From contig JAHDKR010000008.1 of assembly GCA_018436785.1 (NCBI GenBank), forward strand, positions 49,751-113,750: a DNA stretch of 64,000 bases. The letters are read 5' to 3'. This document shows, piece after piece, positions 52,535-62,165 of this stretch. The notes under the pieces are model-generated. The model saw nothing but the letters and a program-made list of their open reading frames with translations. It searched no databases and had not been told where the DNA came from. Source of the stretch: Synergistaceae bacterium. Its GTDB lineage: Bacteria > Synergistota > Synergistia > Synergistales > Aminobacteriaceae. The number at the start of each line of letters is the position of its first letter. Within the stretch, counting starts at the first letter, position 1. Position numbers and translations under genes: made by a program.

Positions 52535-52607
52535 TTGATTCGCTCCTTGATTGTGATTCGCGGTGTCTGTTCTTTCGCTTTCCTGAGAGAGGAGAAAACA
52601 GATGTCT

Positions 52608-52623
52608 TGATGATGCTTCATCA
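52608..52623. promoter_or_regulatory. Palindrome upstream of the SDR gene
   Basis: TGATGA-tgct-TCATCA is a perfect 6-4-6 inverted repeat about 75 bases before the SDR start and about 90 bases before a plus-strand TATAAT. It is a candidate operator for the catabolic cluster. Confidence 0.45.
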
Positions 52624-52710
52624 TGTTAGCATAAACTTTCAACAATGCAAGCGGTGAAAACCGTAAGTCTACTTGTTTGTGAAGCTGCTCTGCTGGAATC
52701 GTTCGTCGTG

Positions 52711-52716
52711 TATAAT
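52711..52716 (+). promoter_or_regulatory. -10 box of the lysE-like gene
   Basis: A perfect TATAAT lies in TGTATAATAGG, about 55 bases before the GTG start. No good -35 box is visible, but the TG before it fits an extended -10 promoter. Confidence 0.5.
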
Positions 52717-52771
52717 AGGAAAATCAAAGCGGGCTTCTGCCTCGCCAAACATCATCTTTGGAGGTGCGCTT

Positions 52772-53374
52772 GTGCAGTGGACGGCGTTTTTCACCTACAT
52801 CCTCATAACGTGCAACACTCCGGGACCGAATGTAGTTCTCGCAATGAACACCGCGAGGATTCACGGATTGCGCAAAACGCTCCCCTTGATTGCCGGAATG
52901 ATGTCGGGCCTTCTTCTTCTGATGACCTTCTGCGCCATCTTCAACCTTCTTCTTGCGCGCCTGTTGCCTACTCTTCTTCCTGTGCTCAGGACCGGCGGCA
53001 CGGTGTACATTCTCTGGCTTGCCTGGAAGATCGCCTTCCCCAAACGAAACTCCCTGGAAAACGCTCCAGCCGAAGATGCTCCTGACTTCCGGCATGGGTT
53101 TGTACTCCAGTTTCTCAACCCTAAAGTTATTCTTCTGGGGCTGACAACACTCTCAACATTTATTCTTCCGTGGACAACTTCGAAAACGTGGCTTTTTGGT
53201 TGCGGCGTCTTTCTGACTCTTGCATGCAGCAACGGGGTTTTTCTCTGGTCTCTTCTGGGCGCAGCGCAAAAAAGACTGATGACAGAACAGGGACGTTTCT
53301 GGGATTATCTTATGGGCGGATTGCTTGCCTGGTGCGCATTCTCGGTTTCTGGGCTGAAAGAGTTGTTTTTCTGA
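52772..53374 (+). CDS. LysE-family exporter
   Basis: The GTG at 52772 after GGAGGTG gives 200 residues starting QWTAFFTYILITCNTPGPNVVLAM, the LysE/RhtB N terminus with the conserved TPGPN. Five to six hydrophobic segments follow, and LQFLNPKVILLG holds the second conserved NPK. The family exports amino acids or related compounds. It diverges from the SDR/transporter cluster, so a link to the same substrate is possible but unproven. Confidence 0.88.
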   Translation: MQWTAFFTYILITCNTPGPNVVLAMNTARIHGLRKTLPLIAGMMSGLLLLMTFCAIFNLLLARLLPTLLPVLRTGGTVYILWLAWKIAFPKRNSLENAPAEDAPDFRHGFVLQFLNPKVILLGLTTLSTFILPWTTSKTWLFGCGVFLTLACSNGVFLWSLLGAAQKRLMTEQGRFWDYLMGGLLAWCAFSVSGLKELFF

Positions 53375-53431
53375 TGCCTTTTTCATCGGAGAGGGTACGT
53401 TGTTCAATTCGAGAAAGTCGAGGTGAGAAAA

Positions 53432-53908
53432 ATGTTCGAGCTTGTGACAAACTGGCAGCTTTGGGTGATTCTGGGATTTGCCTTGCTGATCGTCGAGATG
53501 TTCACTCCGGGCTTCGTTCTTGCATGTTTCGCCATCGCCTGCATCCCTCCGGCGATAATCACATACTTTGAAGACTTTGATCTGCGTGCTCAACTCGCTG
53601 TCTTCGGCGTATCTACTCTTTTCATCTTTTTCTTCATGCGGCCTGCCGTTCTCAGATTTCTGTCGAACAGGAAAGATGCCCGCACGTCGAACGCCGAGGC
53701 GCTCATCGGGAAAAAAGGCATCGTAATAAAGACCATCTCGCCGGACGCTGCTCAAGGGGGATACGTGAAGGTGGACGGGAAAACCTGGTGGGCGTTTGGT
53801 CCCGAAGGGATCGAAATCGGAGAGGGGGCGGGTGTCGTCGTCGTAAAAGTTCGGGGAGCCAGCCTGGACGTTCAGTTCGAAGAGAACGAGTCATCCGGTG
53901 AAGAGTAA
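53432..53908 (+). CDS. NfeD-family membrane protein
   Basis: The ATG at 53432 after GAGGTG gives 158 residues: two to three hydrophobic segments (LWVILGFALLIVEMFTPGFV and QLAVFGVSTLFIFFF) and a C-terminal OB-fold with ALIGKKGIVIKTI and GGYVKVDGKTWWAFG. This is the short NfeD form that is encoded next to SPFH/stomatin proteins, here 76 bases upstream. The pair is thought to act in membrane organisation. Confidence 0.92.
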   Translation: MFELVTNWQLWVILGFALLIVEMFTPGFVLACFAIACIPPAIITYFEDFDLRAQLAVFGVSTLFIFFFMRPAVLRFLSNRKDARTSNAEALIGKKGIVIKTISPDAAQGGYVKVDGKTWWAFGPEGIEIGEGAGVVVVKVRGASLDVQFEENESSGEE

Positions 53909-53984
53909 TGCACAGGGTATTCTGACTAGATCATTCTTGAATAATTTTCAGGAACACATCCGATAAACGGGGAGTGTGAAAACA

Positions 53985-54983
53985 ATGAGAGAGATTCTGT
54001 TCGTCAGCAACACGGGCAACACAACGGTCGTCATCTTCTTCGTTCTGTTTACCGTGATCCTGGTGATGTCGGGCATCAAGATCGTTCCTCAGGCAAGCCG
54101 TGTCATAGTGGAACGTCTCGGAAAGTTTCATAAAATACTCGAGCCCGGCATTAACTTCATCTTCCCCGTTCTCGACCGGAGAAAGGCAACTTCCTGGATT
54201 GTCGGAGGGGAGATACGGAATACAACGCTCATTGATATCAGGGAGCAGGTTTTCGACTTCCCAAAGCAAAACGTTATCTCGCATGACAATGTCGTGATGG
54301 AGATCAACGCGCTCCTCTATTTCCAAATCAACGATCCGTTCAAAGCGGTGTACGAAATTGCCAACCTGCCGCTGGCTCTGGAAAAACTGACGCAGACATC
54401 TCTCAGGAGCGTGATGGGAGAGATGGACCTTGACGAGATATTCAGCAAACGCGCGGAAATAAACGAACGTCTCCGTGTTATCCTCGACGAAGCCAGCGAT
54501 GCTTGGGGGGTAAAGGTGACGAGAGTGGAGATTCAGGACGTGAATCCGCCTGCCTCGGTTCAGGCCGCAATGCAGCGCCAGATGGAGGCGGAACGCTCCA
54601 GGCGGGCCATGGTCACCGAGGCGGAAGGGAAAAAAACCGCGCAGATACTTGAGGCGGAAGGGCATAAAGAGGCGCAAATCAATCGCGCTGAGGGAGAAAA
54701 ACAGGCGGTGATCCTTGATGCGGAAGGACGCGCCTGGGCCAGAATTCGCATGGGAGAAGCCGAGGCTGAGGCTGTGGTGAAAGTAGCCTCGGCCGTGAAA
54801 ATTGCGGGAGGCGATCCCACGCAGTACCTCATCGCTCTTAAATATATGGATACCCTTTCCTCAGTGGCATCCGGAAATGAGAACAAGGTTGTCTACCTGC
54901 CTTATGAAGCTACAGCGATCCTCGGCTCGCTCGGCGGCATGAAAGAACTTTTTTCTAAGGACAAAACACAAACGAACGCTTAA
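53985..54983 (+). CDS. qmcA: SPFH/stomatin-like protein (QmcA family)
   Basis: The ATG at 53985 (a GTG three codons earlier is possible) gives 332 residues. It has an N-terminal membrane anchor (VVIFFVLFTVILVMSG), then a band-7 domain (KIVPQASRVIVERLGKFHK, DIREQVFDFPKQNVISHDNV). The coiled coil is rich in EAEG repeats (EAEGKK, EAEGHK, RAEGEK, DAEGRA). Such proteins form large membrane cages or microdomains. It is the partner of the upstream NfeD gene. Confidence 0.92.
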   Translation: MREILFVSNTGNTTVVIFFVLFTVILVMSGIKIVPQASRVIVERLGKFHKILEPGINFIFPVLDRRKATSWIVGGEIRNTTLIDIREQVFDFPKQNVISHDNVVMEINALLYFQINDPFKAVYEIANLPLALEKLTQTSLRSVMGEMDLDEIFSKRAEINERLRVILDEASDAWGVKVTRVEIQDVNPPASVQAAMQRQMEAERSRRAMVTEAEGKKTAQILEAEGHKEAQINRAEGEKQAVILDAEGRAWARIRMGEAEAEAVVKVASAVKIAGGDPTQYLIALKYMDTLSSVASGNENKVVYLPYEATAILGSLGGMKELFSKDKTQTNA

Positions 54984-54989
54984 AACAGT

Positions 54990-55025
54990 ACAGAAGGGAG
55001 GGGGTATTCACCCTCTCTCTTCTGT
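54990..55025. terminator. Hairpin between the SPFH gene and the convergent unknown gene
   Basis: CAGAAGGGAGGG and CCCTCTCTCTTCTG pair around GGTATTCA. T-runs are weak on both sides, so efficiency is uncertain. Confidence 0.5.
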
Positions 55026-55034
55026 CTGAAGCAA

Positions 55035-56504
55035 TTACTCTCCGAAACGCGCGAAGTTTCCTTCCGGCCTGAGCGCTTTTTTTATCGATTCACCGTGTTC
55101 GTCGATTGCTCTCCCACGAATTTCAGACTGAAGCCATGACGAATAGGCTCTGCGAAACGCAGCTTCGAGTTCCAGCTGCGGCTTCGCTCCCCTGCTGCCC
55201 ACAAGATCAGCGCACAAGTTCAAGACTTTTCCGCTGTCATCCCAAGCCCAGCGGAAAGAGGCAAACGCATTCAAAAGGTGCTCGAATGCCCGTTCTCTGA
55301 GCGCGGAAAAAGGAAGGAGGAAGAAATCTGCTTTCTTATCGTATGCACCGACAGCGTTTCCGGGAAGAAAGAGAACGCCGGGAAGACCCCGGGAACGAAT
55401 TCGCGGGAGAGTAAAAAGCCCCCTGTCAGCAGAAAGAATCTCGAGGAATGCTCTTTCAAAGCTAAGATCTCCTGCTTTTTTCTTTTTTTCACGTTGTATT
55501 TCTTCCTCATCCAGTATATCGAGATACTCGACGGAATCAGGGAGGAGAAAAGGAGTATAGCCGCTTTTTTCCGGTGCGTTCTCCTCTGAGAACGCTTTGC
55601 ACGCTCTCTCTTGAACAGCATAGATTCTCTCCAGATGTTGCTTCATGATTTCAAGAAGCGCCTGTTCAGGTGAGAAGGGGGTATCGTTCACTTCTTGCCG
55701 TAACTTTTTTTTTCGCCGCACAACTTCCAAAGCGCTTTTTTTGTAGGCATACGCAGTAAGTGATTCAAGGAATAACATATCGATGCTCGAAAGCAATCTG
55801 TCTACCACCAAATCGCTGCCGTCCTCATCTTTGGCAATAGTCTTCAGCCGTCGAATGCCCTCCATCAACTTCGGAAAGCTTTCCAGCTTCCGCTCTTTCT
55901 TCTTTTTCCTGTTTTCTTCATCCTCTGAAGGCTCCTCCGCAGGCGGCTCCTGCTCCAGAAAACGCATTGTCGCCCGGGCTGTTTCGTCAAGAGATTCTAA
56001 AAAATACCCGGCGAGCATATCTGCACGGTTCTTCGGCATGATAAAAAGGCCCCCGTCGGAAGTAACGCTCCCAAGGGTTGTGAAAAGGAGCGGCAGCATT
56101 GTGCGAATTCTGCCCCCGAGCGCGTTCAAACGTGCCTCGGATGAAGCGATCGCTTTCGTTACGTGTGAAACGGCATAATCTTCTTTTCCTTCTTCAAAGG
56201 CAGCTCTCGTGTCTTCAATCCATTCAGTCAGAGTGAGCGCCGCACACACCTCGCTCCTTTGCACCGAAGAGAGAGACGAAGCAGAGCTATACGCTCCTGA
56301 ATCGACAAGCTCATACTGTTCCTGAGTCAATGAGAACGTAGTATCATCGATAAAACGGCGTACGAGAAATCTGTGGAGAGACGCTAAACGTTGAGGAGAG
56401 GGCAAGCCGGAAAGAACCCTTGTTTTGTGGAAATGGGCAAGGGCAGTCAATGTAGTACGCTGCTCTTCAGGTAGCGATTCGGAGGAACCAATCATGCCGA
56501 GCAT
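55035..56504 (-). CDS. Large cytoplasmic protein of unknown function
   Basis: I do not recognise this 489-residue protein. It has no signal peptide or membrane segment. It looks mostly helical, with two strongly charged stretches: an acidic-then-lysine run around 188-214 (EEPSEDEENRKKKKERKLES) and EEEIQREKKKKAGD around 335. The middle includes LLSSIDMLFLESLTAYAYKKSALEVV. No catalytic motif or nucleotide site is visible. The ribosome site is weak (AGGG), and a second ATG at codon 4 is possible. It stands alone, between the SPFH gene and a tRNA pair. Base use looks like its neighbours. Confidence 0.8.
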   Translation of the reverse strand: MLGMIGSSESLPEEQRTTLTALAHFHKTRVLSGLPSPQRLASLHRFLVRRFIDDTTFSLTQEQYELVDSGAYSSASSLSSVQRSEVCAALTLTEWIEDTRAAFEEGKEDYAVSHVTKAIASSEARLNALGGRIRTMLPLLFTTLGSVTSDGGLFIMPKNRADMLAGYFLESLDETARATMRFLEQEPPAEEPSEDEENRKKKKERKLESFPKLMEGIRRLKTIAKDEDGSDLVVDRLLSSIDMLFLESLTAYAYKKSALEVVRRKKKLRQEVNDTPFSPEQALLEIMKQHLERIYAVQERACKAFSEENAPEKSGYTPFLLPDSVEYLDILDEEEIQREKKKKAGDLSFERAFLEILSADRGLFTLPRIRSRGLPGVLFLPGNAVGAYDKKADFFLLPFSALRERAFEHLLNAFASFRWAWDDSGKVLNLCADLVGSRGAKPQLELEAAFRRAYSSWLQSEIRGRAIDEHGESIKKALRPEGNFARFGE

Positions 56505-56694
56505 ATATCGGCCCTAGTTCGCGAAATAAAAAAGCTCCCGGAGGAAAGAGTTGTTTTTGTCTGCATCTGAAACATCTCCGATCTCTAAGGTACGTCTCTG
56601 GTAAGAGGATACATCAGAGCAGGCGAACAGACAAGACATTCGTTTTTTAAGTGAATGAGAAAGATTTATTAGGGGGGGAAGATATTGAAAAAAA

Positions 56695-56782
56695 TGGCGG
56701 AGAAGGAGGGATTTGAACCCACGGAACCTCACGGTTCAGACGCTCTCCAAGCGCCCGCCTTCGACCACTCGGCCACTTCTCC
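56695..56782 (-). tRNA. tRNA-Ser (GGA)
   Basis: The acceptor GGAGAAG/CTTCTCC, discriminator G and encoded CCA are visible. The D-arm has TGGCCGAGTGG, the anticodon loop TTGGAGA gives GGA, and there is a long class II variable arm. It reads UCC/UCU. Confidence 0.95.
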
Positions 56783-56844
56783 GCATAACGGCAGGTATTA
56801 TATCACAGTTTTCCAAGTTTGCCAGACCGGAAAAACTTTTTTAT

Positions 56845-56934
56845 TGGCGGAGAAGGTGGGATTTGAACCCACGGGACGGCAAGCCGCCCAATTGATTTCG
56901 AGTCAATCGCCTTCGACCACTCGGCCACCTCTCC
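56845..56934 (-). tRNA. tRNA-Ser (CGA)
   Basis: A second class II tRNA has 5' GGAGAGG and 3' CTTCTCC with one G-T pair, loop CTCGAAA with anticodon CGA, variable arm GGGCGGCTTGCCGTCC and encoded CCA. It reads UCG. It lies 62 bases upstream of the GGA gene on the same strand. Confidence 0.95.
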
Positions 56935-57180
56935 GCACGACCCGAATAATGATACAGGATTTTCGAGCGTTGTCAAGATGAATCCAGTCGCCGCAGTGTA
57001 TAAAAGAATTTAAAAAACCAGTAATTTAGTGCGCGTTGTATATTTCATTTTTTTAGCGTAGTCAATCTGTCGTTGAAGCTTGCGGAGGGAAATATCCTCT
57101 TTTTCTAGTGATAAATATTTGTTTATAAATGCTTTTAGCAAGTAAAAATATCCGAGCGCACAATACGGTCGGAGTCCGCG

Positions 57181-59202
57181 TTATGCATTCTCCGTTGCTA
57201 CCGGAAAAACACGGTTTCTTCCCCCTGTTTTTGCCTCGTAAAGAGCGCTATCCGCTCTTGAGAAAAAAGCTGAAGCACTGTCATGTGCGCCTGCGAACTG
57301 CTGGACTCCAAAGCTTGCAGTCAGGTTGAGCGCGACTGTCCCATTCTCCCCCTTGCCAATGTCGAAACGTGCTTTCTCCACGTGAAGACGCAGGCGTTCA
57401 GCAGTTTGGAGCGCGTCTCTCATGCCGGTTTCCGGCATAAGAACACCAAACTCTTCGCCCCCGTACCGCACCGGGAAATCTTCTGCACGCACACCCCTGC
57501 GAAGCACCCTGGCAAACTGACGAAGAACGTCGTCGCCGATGTCGTGGCCATAGGTGTCGTTCACATTTTTGAAGATATCGATATCGCAGAGAATCAACGA
57601 TAGGGGGTGTCCGCGGTGTAAACTCCGCGCAATTTCCCGATCCAGTGTTTCAAAAAAGTGCCGTCGGTTCGGCAGTCTGGTAAGAGCGTCGGTTGTCGCG
57701 ATACGAAGAAGTCGCCGTTCCTGGCGTTTGCGCAGGAGATGGGCCGAGATCATTTCGGAAAATGTCGAGAGGAGGATATCTTTCGGCTCGGAGGATTCCA
57801 TTGTATCGTCTATGTTCACGGCTAATGCTCCCCAGAAACGTCCCCCTTCAAAAAGCGGGTAGAAAGAGAAGAATGCCCCTTCCGAAACGGAGAAGAATTT
57901 TTTCAATGGAGTTTCGTAGAGCCGCTCTTTTACAACCTTCTTTCGTGTAAGGTCAATGAGCCACTTTCTAGGAATATCGCTTATCAGGACACTCCGCACT
58001 TCAGAGTGTTCCGAAAGAAGCGGTAGTCCGGGTGATGCATATTCAAAGCTTATTTCGATCGAACGTCGGCGTGTAGAAGAAAAAGTGCTTCGGAGGAGAA
58101 GAATTCTTCTGGCATCGATCACTTCACGGATTTTTCGGCACGCGTTGCGCAGAACATCTTCATGCCCGCCTTCCGTAAGTAGCATACGCGCGGCGTCACT
58201 AAGAAAACGTTCCGAATCAAGTCTTTCTTGAAGCCGCACCCCCTGTAAACGAAGTTCACGACCCTTTTTATAGAAGATAACGAATCCGGCTGAAAGTAAT
58301 GCCAAGAGAATTGACGCTGCAAAGAAGCTCCACAATGCCCATTGAGGGAAGAAGGTAAACTCATCGTCGTAGTACCATCGGCGTAGAAGGACTTCCATGA
58401 GAGATACTGGAGACTCGTTCAGTTCGGAAAGTTTTTCGTCGAGTCGAGCCAAGAGCGCTGTGTTTTTTCCTTTTGTAGTGGTAAAAAAGATTTTGGAGGG
58501 GGCAAAAATAATCGGGCTTCTCCGGAAATCAAAACGTCGAATCTTGGCCAGGCTAGCAAGCTGTTCCGCCGCGCATACGTCGGCAACGCCGGAGCGCAGC
58601 ATCTCAAGCGCTTCCTCCACTGTTGGCGCTTCCGCTATCGTGTAGCGGATTCCTATACCGTCCAGGATTCGGCGGAGTTCGGAAAGCGCATAAAAGCCGC
58701 TTTGCATTGAAATAGTTTTGCCTTCAAGATCCTGAAATGTCAGTATCTCCGAGTCAGAACGCGTGAAAAAGGTGTACCACGTAGAATAATGATGATTCTT
58801 AGAGAAATCGAAAAGCCCTTCCAAACGGGGCGTAGGAGCCATACTCAAAAGGTCGATTTCTCCCTCCTGAAGCATTTTGACAAGCTCTTCACCGCCGGCG
58901 TTAATGAAGGAAAGCCTCCACCCCTCATTTTCAGCAAGGGTTCGCAGAAGATCCGGCATATAGCCCGCAAAGTTCCCATTCTCATCCTTGAAAAAAAACG
59001 GGGATAACTCTACCATTCCGTATCGAACAACACGCGCGGAAGCGGAAGCAGAAGAAAACGAAGAAATGCCCACCATATAAAAACCCTGGGAAGGAACGGG
59101 GGAAGAAGAAAAAAGACTGTAAAAAAAGGAAAAAAAGAAGATAATGCCAAGAGATTTCCTGATACGGTGTACTCTTGAAAAACGAGAGTTGAATGAGGTC
59201 AA
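57181..59202 (-). CDS. Diguanylate cyclase with extracytoplasmic amino-acid-binding-type sensor
   Basis: The 673-residue protein starts at a TTG after AAGGGAG; a hydrophobic stretch (SLGIIFFFSFFYSLF) anchors or exports it. Domains: a bacterial SBP_bac_3-type sensor (about 58-275, RVVRYGMVELSPFFFKDENGN), a membrane segment (ALWSFFAASILLALLSAGFVIFY), a GAF-like region (about 335-480), and a C-terminal GGDEF domain with RYGGEEFGVLMPE. The inhibitory site RxxD is intact (RAED, five residues before GGEEF). It should make c-di-GMP in response to a small ligand outside the membrane. Confidence 0.92.
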   Translation of the reverse strand: MTSFNSRFSRVHRIRKSLGIIFFFSFFYSLFSSSPVPSQGFYMVGISSFSSASASARVVRYGMVELSPFFFKDENGNFAGYMPDLLRTLAENEGWRLSFINAGGEELVKMLQEGEIDLLSMAPTPRLEGLFDFSKNHHYSTWYTFFTRSDSEILTFQDLEGKTISMQSGFYALSELRRILDGIGIRYTIAEAPTVEEALEMLRSGVADVCAAEQLASLAKIRRFDFRRSPIIFAPSKIFFTTTKGKNTALLARLDEKLSELNESPVSLMEVLLRRWYYDDEFTFFPQWALWSFFAASILLALLSAGFVIFYKKGRELRLQGVRLQERLDSERFLSDAARMLLTEGGHEDVLRNACRKIREVIDARRILLLRSTFSSTRRRSIEISFEYASPGLPLLSEHSEVRSVLISDIPRKWLIDLTRKKVVKERLYETPLKKFFSVSEGAFFSFYPLFEGGRFWGALAVNIDDTMESSEPKDILLSTFSEMISAHLLRKRQERRLLRIATTDALTRLPNRRHFFETLDREIARSLHRGHPLSLILCDIDIFKNVNDTYGHDIGDDVLRQFARVLRRGVRAEDFPVRYGGEEFGVLMPETGMRDALQTAERLRLHVEKARFDIGKGENGTVALNLTASFGVQQFAGAHDSASAFFSRADSALYEAKTGGRNRVFPVATENA

Positions 59203-59223
59203 GAAACAGACACTCCCTTTCGG

Positions 59224-59252
59224 AGTAAAACAACCTTGCCATGTTTTCTCAA
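59224..59252 (-). promoter_or_regulatory. Candidate promoter of the diguanylate cyclase gene
   Basis: TTGAGA (59247-59252) and TTTACT (59224-59229) lie 17 bases apart on the minus strand, about 20 bases before the TTG start. Confidence 0.5.
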
Positions 59253-59689
59253 TATTTATTTCGGACCCGCAATGGTTTTAAAATATGTATTCCATGTCAT
59301 TGCTGTACAAAGAAAGCAAATAGACTGCTTGAGAATATTTTGATAACGCATCGCACGCTCATCTGAAAGAATTATATGAAGAAAACAAGAGTTGCGCAAG
59401 CCCAATTCCAGGCTTACGTTGTCTATTAAGTGGGCACTAAGGTTCATATATATAAAAGTTTATCTCGTTTTTTGTCGCTACATGTACTAAAAGTATCTTT
59501 TGACATTACTTTGATTGTGGGGTGGATTCTTGGAGTGAGAACGAAAAAAAATGGAAGCCCTAATAGCGGTTAAGCTCGATTGCATCAAGTTCCTGCGAGA
59601 CTACCTCCGCTTTATTCAGAGGTTCCGTCTATCATCATCTGTCTTTCCTTCTTGAAAACCATGGAGGTTCCAGGGAGGTGGAAAACACG
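59253..59689. other. AT-rich region without a recognisable gene
   Basis: No reading frame here has a ribosome site or family motif. The base composition is AT-rich compared with the genes on either side. It may be remnant DNA at the boundary of the accessory region. Confidence 0.6.
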
Positions 59690-59694
59690 GCGAA

Positions 59695-59750
59695 AATGAG
59701 CCGCCCGCGCGGAGTGTTAGAGCCATTGGCGCGGACCTGAAGAGCCACCC
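59695..59750 (+). repeat. Left terminal repeat array of the IS21 element
   Basis: Units ATGAGCCGCC, TAGAGCCATTGGCGCG and GAAGAGCCACCC are spaced regularly and match the inverted right end. Confidence 0.75.
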
Positions 59751-59836
59751 GACGTGCCGACACTGAGCCGGTCTCCCGAACTCCTGTAAGATCGAAGTAC
59801 CGCCGGAAAGCGGAATTCATCTCAGGAGGGATTACA

Positions 59837-61390
59837 TTGTCAGATTTTCTCACCATAGTTCGGGCCGTTTACAGCGGCCTGAGCCAGCGCAAGGTCGCCG
59901 CCACGCACGGGGTGTCCAGAAACACGGTGTCGCTGTATCTGCGAAAGGCGCGGGATCAGGGTTGGCTCACCCTGAAGGATCTGGACGCAGTGGACGACAC
60001 CACCGTTACTCAGAGTTTGCCGCAAATCGCGGCGCCGTCCCGCGACGCGACCTTCAAGATGCCCGACTTCGACTATGTGCATGCTGAACTGGCGAAGGCG
60101 CACGTCACCCTCAAGCTGCTCTGGGAGGAGTACGTCGAACAATGCCGTCAAAGCAACGAACGCTTTTACATGGAGACGCAATTCCGCCGGTACTATCACC
60201 TGCACGCCAAGGTGCACAAGGCAACCATCCGTCTGGAGCACAAACCCGCGCTCTCGCTGGAGGTGGACTGGGCCGGCACAAGGATCGCGTTCTTCGACGC
60301 CGAGAGCGGGAAGATGTCTCAGGCGTCGTTGTTCGTCGCCGTTCTGCCGTGTAGCGGGATCATCTACGTCGAACCGTTCCGCGACGAAAAGCTGCCGTCC
60401 TGGATCGCCGGTCATGTCCACGCCTTCCAATATCTCGGCGGTGTCCCCAAGACGCTTGTTCCGGACAATCTCAAAAGCGGCGTCAAGCGGCCCAATTTCT
60501 ACGAGCCCTATCTGAACAAGACGTATCAGGAGATGGCGGCCTATTACGGAACGGTCGTACTGCCCGCGCGCGTCCGCAAACCCAGGGATAAAGCGTCCGT
60601 GGAGAACGCCGTCCTGATTTCGTCCCGAAAAATTATCGCCGCTCTCCGCAATGTTCAGATTCTCTCCTTCCAGGATCTGCAGCAGCACGTACGCGCTGCT
60701 CTGGAACATGTCAACTCCGCCCCCTTGACCGGGAAGAGCGAGAGCCGCTGAACATCCTTCCTCGCCGAAGAAAAAGAGTTCCTGCTCCCGCTTCCCGAAT
60801 CCCCCTACGAACTGGCACAGTGGGGGAAAGCCAAGGTCCAGATGAACTGTCACATTCTCTGTCAACGCAAATTCTACTCCGTTCCGTTCGAATACCTGGG
60901 AGAAGATGTCGACGTTCGAGCAACTCAAGCGACAGTGGAAATATTCTACCAGCATCAGAGGATCGCGTCGCATATCAGGCTTTGGGGGAAGAGCGACTAT
61001 GCGACCGTCGCGGAGCATATGCCCCCCGGCAAGCTCTTCTTCGCCGACTGGAACCGCGACCGCTTCCTGCGCTGGGCGGAGAAAACCGGCGTCGCCACAC
61101 GACGGGTGGTAGAAGCCATTCTCGACAGGGCGGTCGTCGAGCAGCAGGCCTACCGCTCCTGTCTCGGCGTGCTGAGCCTGCGGGAGAAGTTCGGCCCGCT
61201 GCGGCTCGAACGGGCCTGCGGCGTCATCGCTTCGAGAACTTCATCTCCGACCTACCAGCAACTTAAGAACATCCTTGAGAAGAAGATGGACATACCCCGG
61301 ACCGAGACGCCCGAAGAAGGCGGGAAGAAACCGCAAGGGCGCGGATTCCAGCGCGGGGCGGAATACTTCGGAGGCAACGACCATGCTTGA
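59837..61390 (+). pseudogene. istA: IstA transposase of IS21 family, interrupted by an in-frame TGA
   Basis: One reading frame of 518 codons runs from a TTG start (after AGGAGGG) to a TGA at 61388, but a TGA at 60749-60751 splits it after residue 304. The first part has the N-terminal helix-turn-helix (VYSGLSQRKVAATHGVSRNTVSL) and the DDE core: Asp in LEVDWAGTR, Asp in KTLVPDNLKSG and Glu in RDKASVENAVL. The part after the stop continues the family sequence (TSFLAEEKEFLLPLPESPYE, YSVPFEYLGE) without frameshift. Loss of the C-terminal third should inactivate it unless the stop is read through. Confidence 0.9.
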
Positions 61391-62126
61391 GCATGAAACC
61401 GTGAACAAGCTCAAGTACATGAAGCTGACGGGGATCGCCGAGGCGCTCAAGGAGCAGAACGACGACGAAGGCTACCGGGAGATGGGCTTCCACGACCGCT
61501 TCTCGCTGCTGGTCGACCGCGAGTTCTGCAAACGGCAGCACGGACGGTTGCAGCGCCTGATCAACGGGGCCAAATTCGAAAATCCGACCGCCTGCATCGA
61601 AGACATCCGATACGACGACGACCGGAAGCTCGACCGCAACTTCATCTTGGAACTCGCGTCGTGCAACTACGTCCCGCACGCACGCAACATCGTGATCGTC
61701 GGACCGACGGGTTGCGGGAAGTCGTTCCTGTCCCAGGCTCTCGGACATGCCGCCTGCAGACGTCTGCTGAAAACCCGCTACATCCAGCTGCCCGATCTGC
61801 TGGACGAGTTGAAAATGGCCAGGACCAAGGGGATGGAAGCCTTTGATCGCTTGCGAAAGCAGTTTATCAAGTACGACCTCCTGATCATCGACGAATGGCT
61901 TCTGTTTCCCATCTCCATGGAGGACACCCAGATACTGCTCTCGCTCGTCGACCGACGGCACAACCACCAGGCGACGATCATCGCGTCCCAGTTCGAGCCA
62001 GCCGAATGGCTGGACCAGATTCCGGTCCCGGTTGCCGCCGAGGCGATTACGGACCGCCTCTGTTCTCAGGCGTACAAGATCGTCATCAAGGGCAAAAAGT
62101 CCATGAGGGAAACAGTCCGTATTTGA
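61383..62126 (+). CDS. istB: IstB helper ATPase of IS21 family
   Basis: The ATG at 61383 overlaps the istA stop by eight bases and gives 247 residues, the normal IstB size. VETVNKLKYMKLTGIAEAL-like N terminus, Walker A VGPTGCGKSFLSQALG and Walker B LLIIDEW are intact, as is the C-terminal PVAAEAITDRL. IstB remodels target DNA for IstA. A start further upstream inside istA is rejected. Confidence 0.93.
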   Translation: MLEHETVNKLKYMKLTGIAEALKEQNDDEGYREMGFHDRFSLLVDREFCKRQHGRLQRLINGAKFENPTACIEDIRYDDDRKLDRNFILELASCNYVPHARNIVIVGPTGCGKSFLSQALGHAACRRLLKTRYIQLPDLLDELKMARTKGMEAFDRLRKQFIKYDLLIIDEWLLFPISMEDTQILLSLVDRRHNHQATIIASQFEPAEWLDQIPVPVAAEAITDRLCSQAYKIVIKGKKSMRETVRI

Positions 62127-62165
62127 TCTTCAGGTTTTCAAGGAGCAGAGCCACTTCCGTTTCTG

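Noticed and set aside
60749..60800. istA TGA as a selenocysteine codon
   Set aside because: The bases after TGA do not show the stem with a GU-containing apical loop expected of a bacterial SECIS, and the position has no reason to be selenocysteine in a transposase.
59840..61018. 392-codon frame antisense to istA
   Set aside because: Pure shadow of the GC-rich transposase gene; no start signal or domain.
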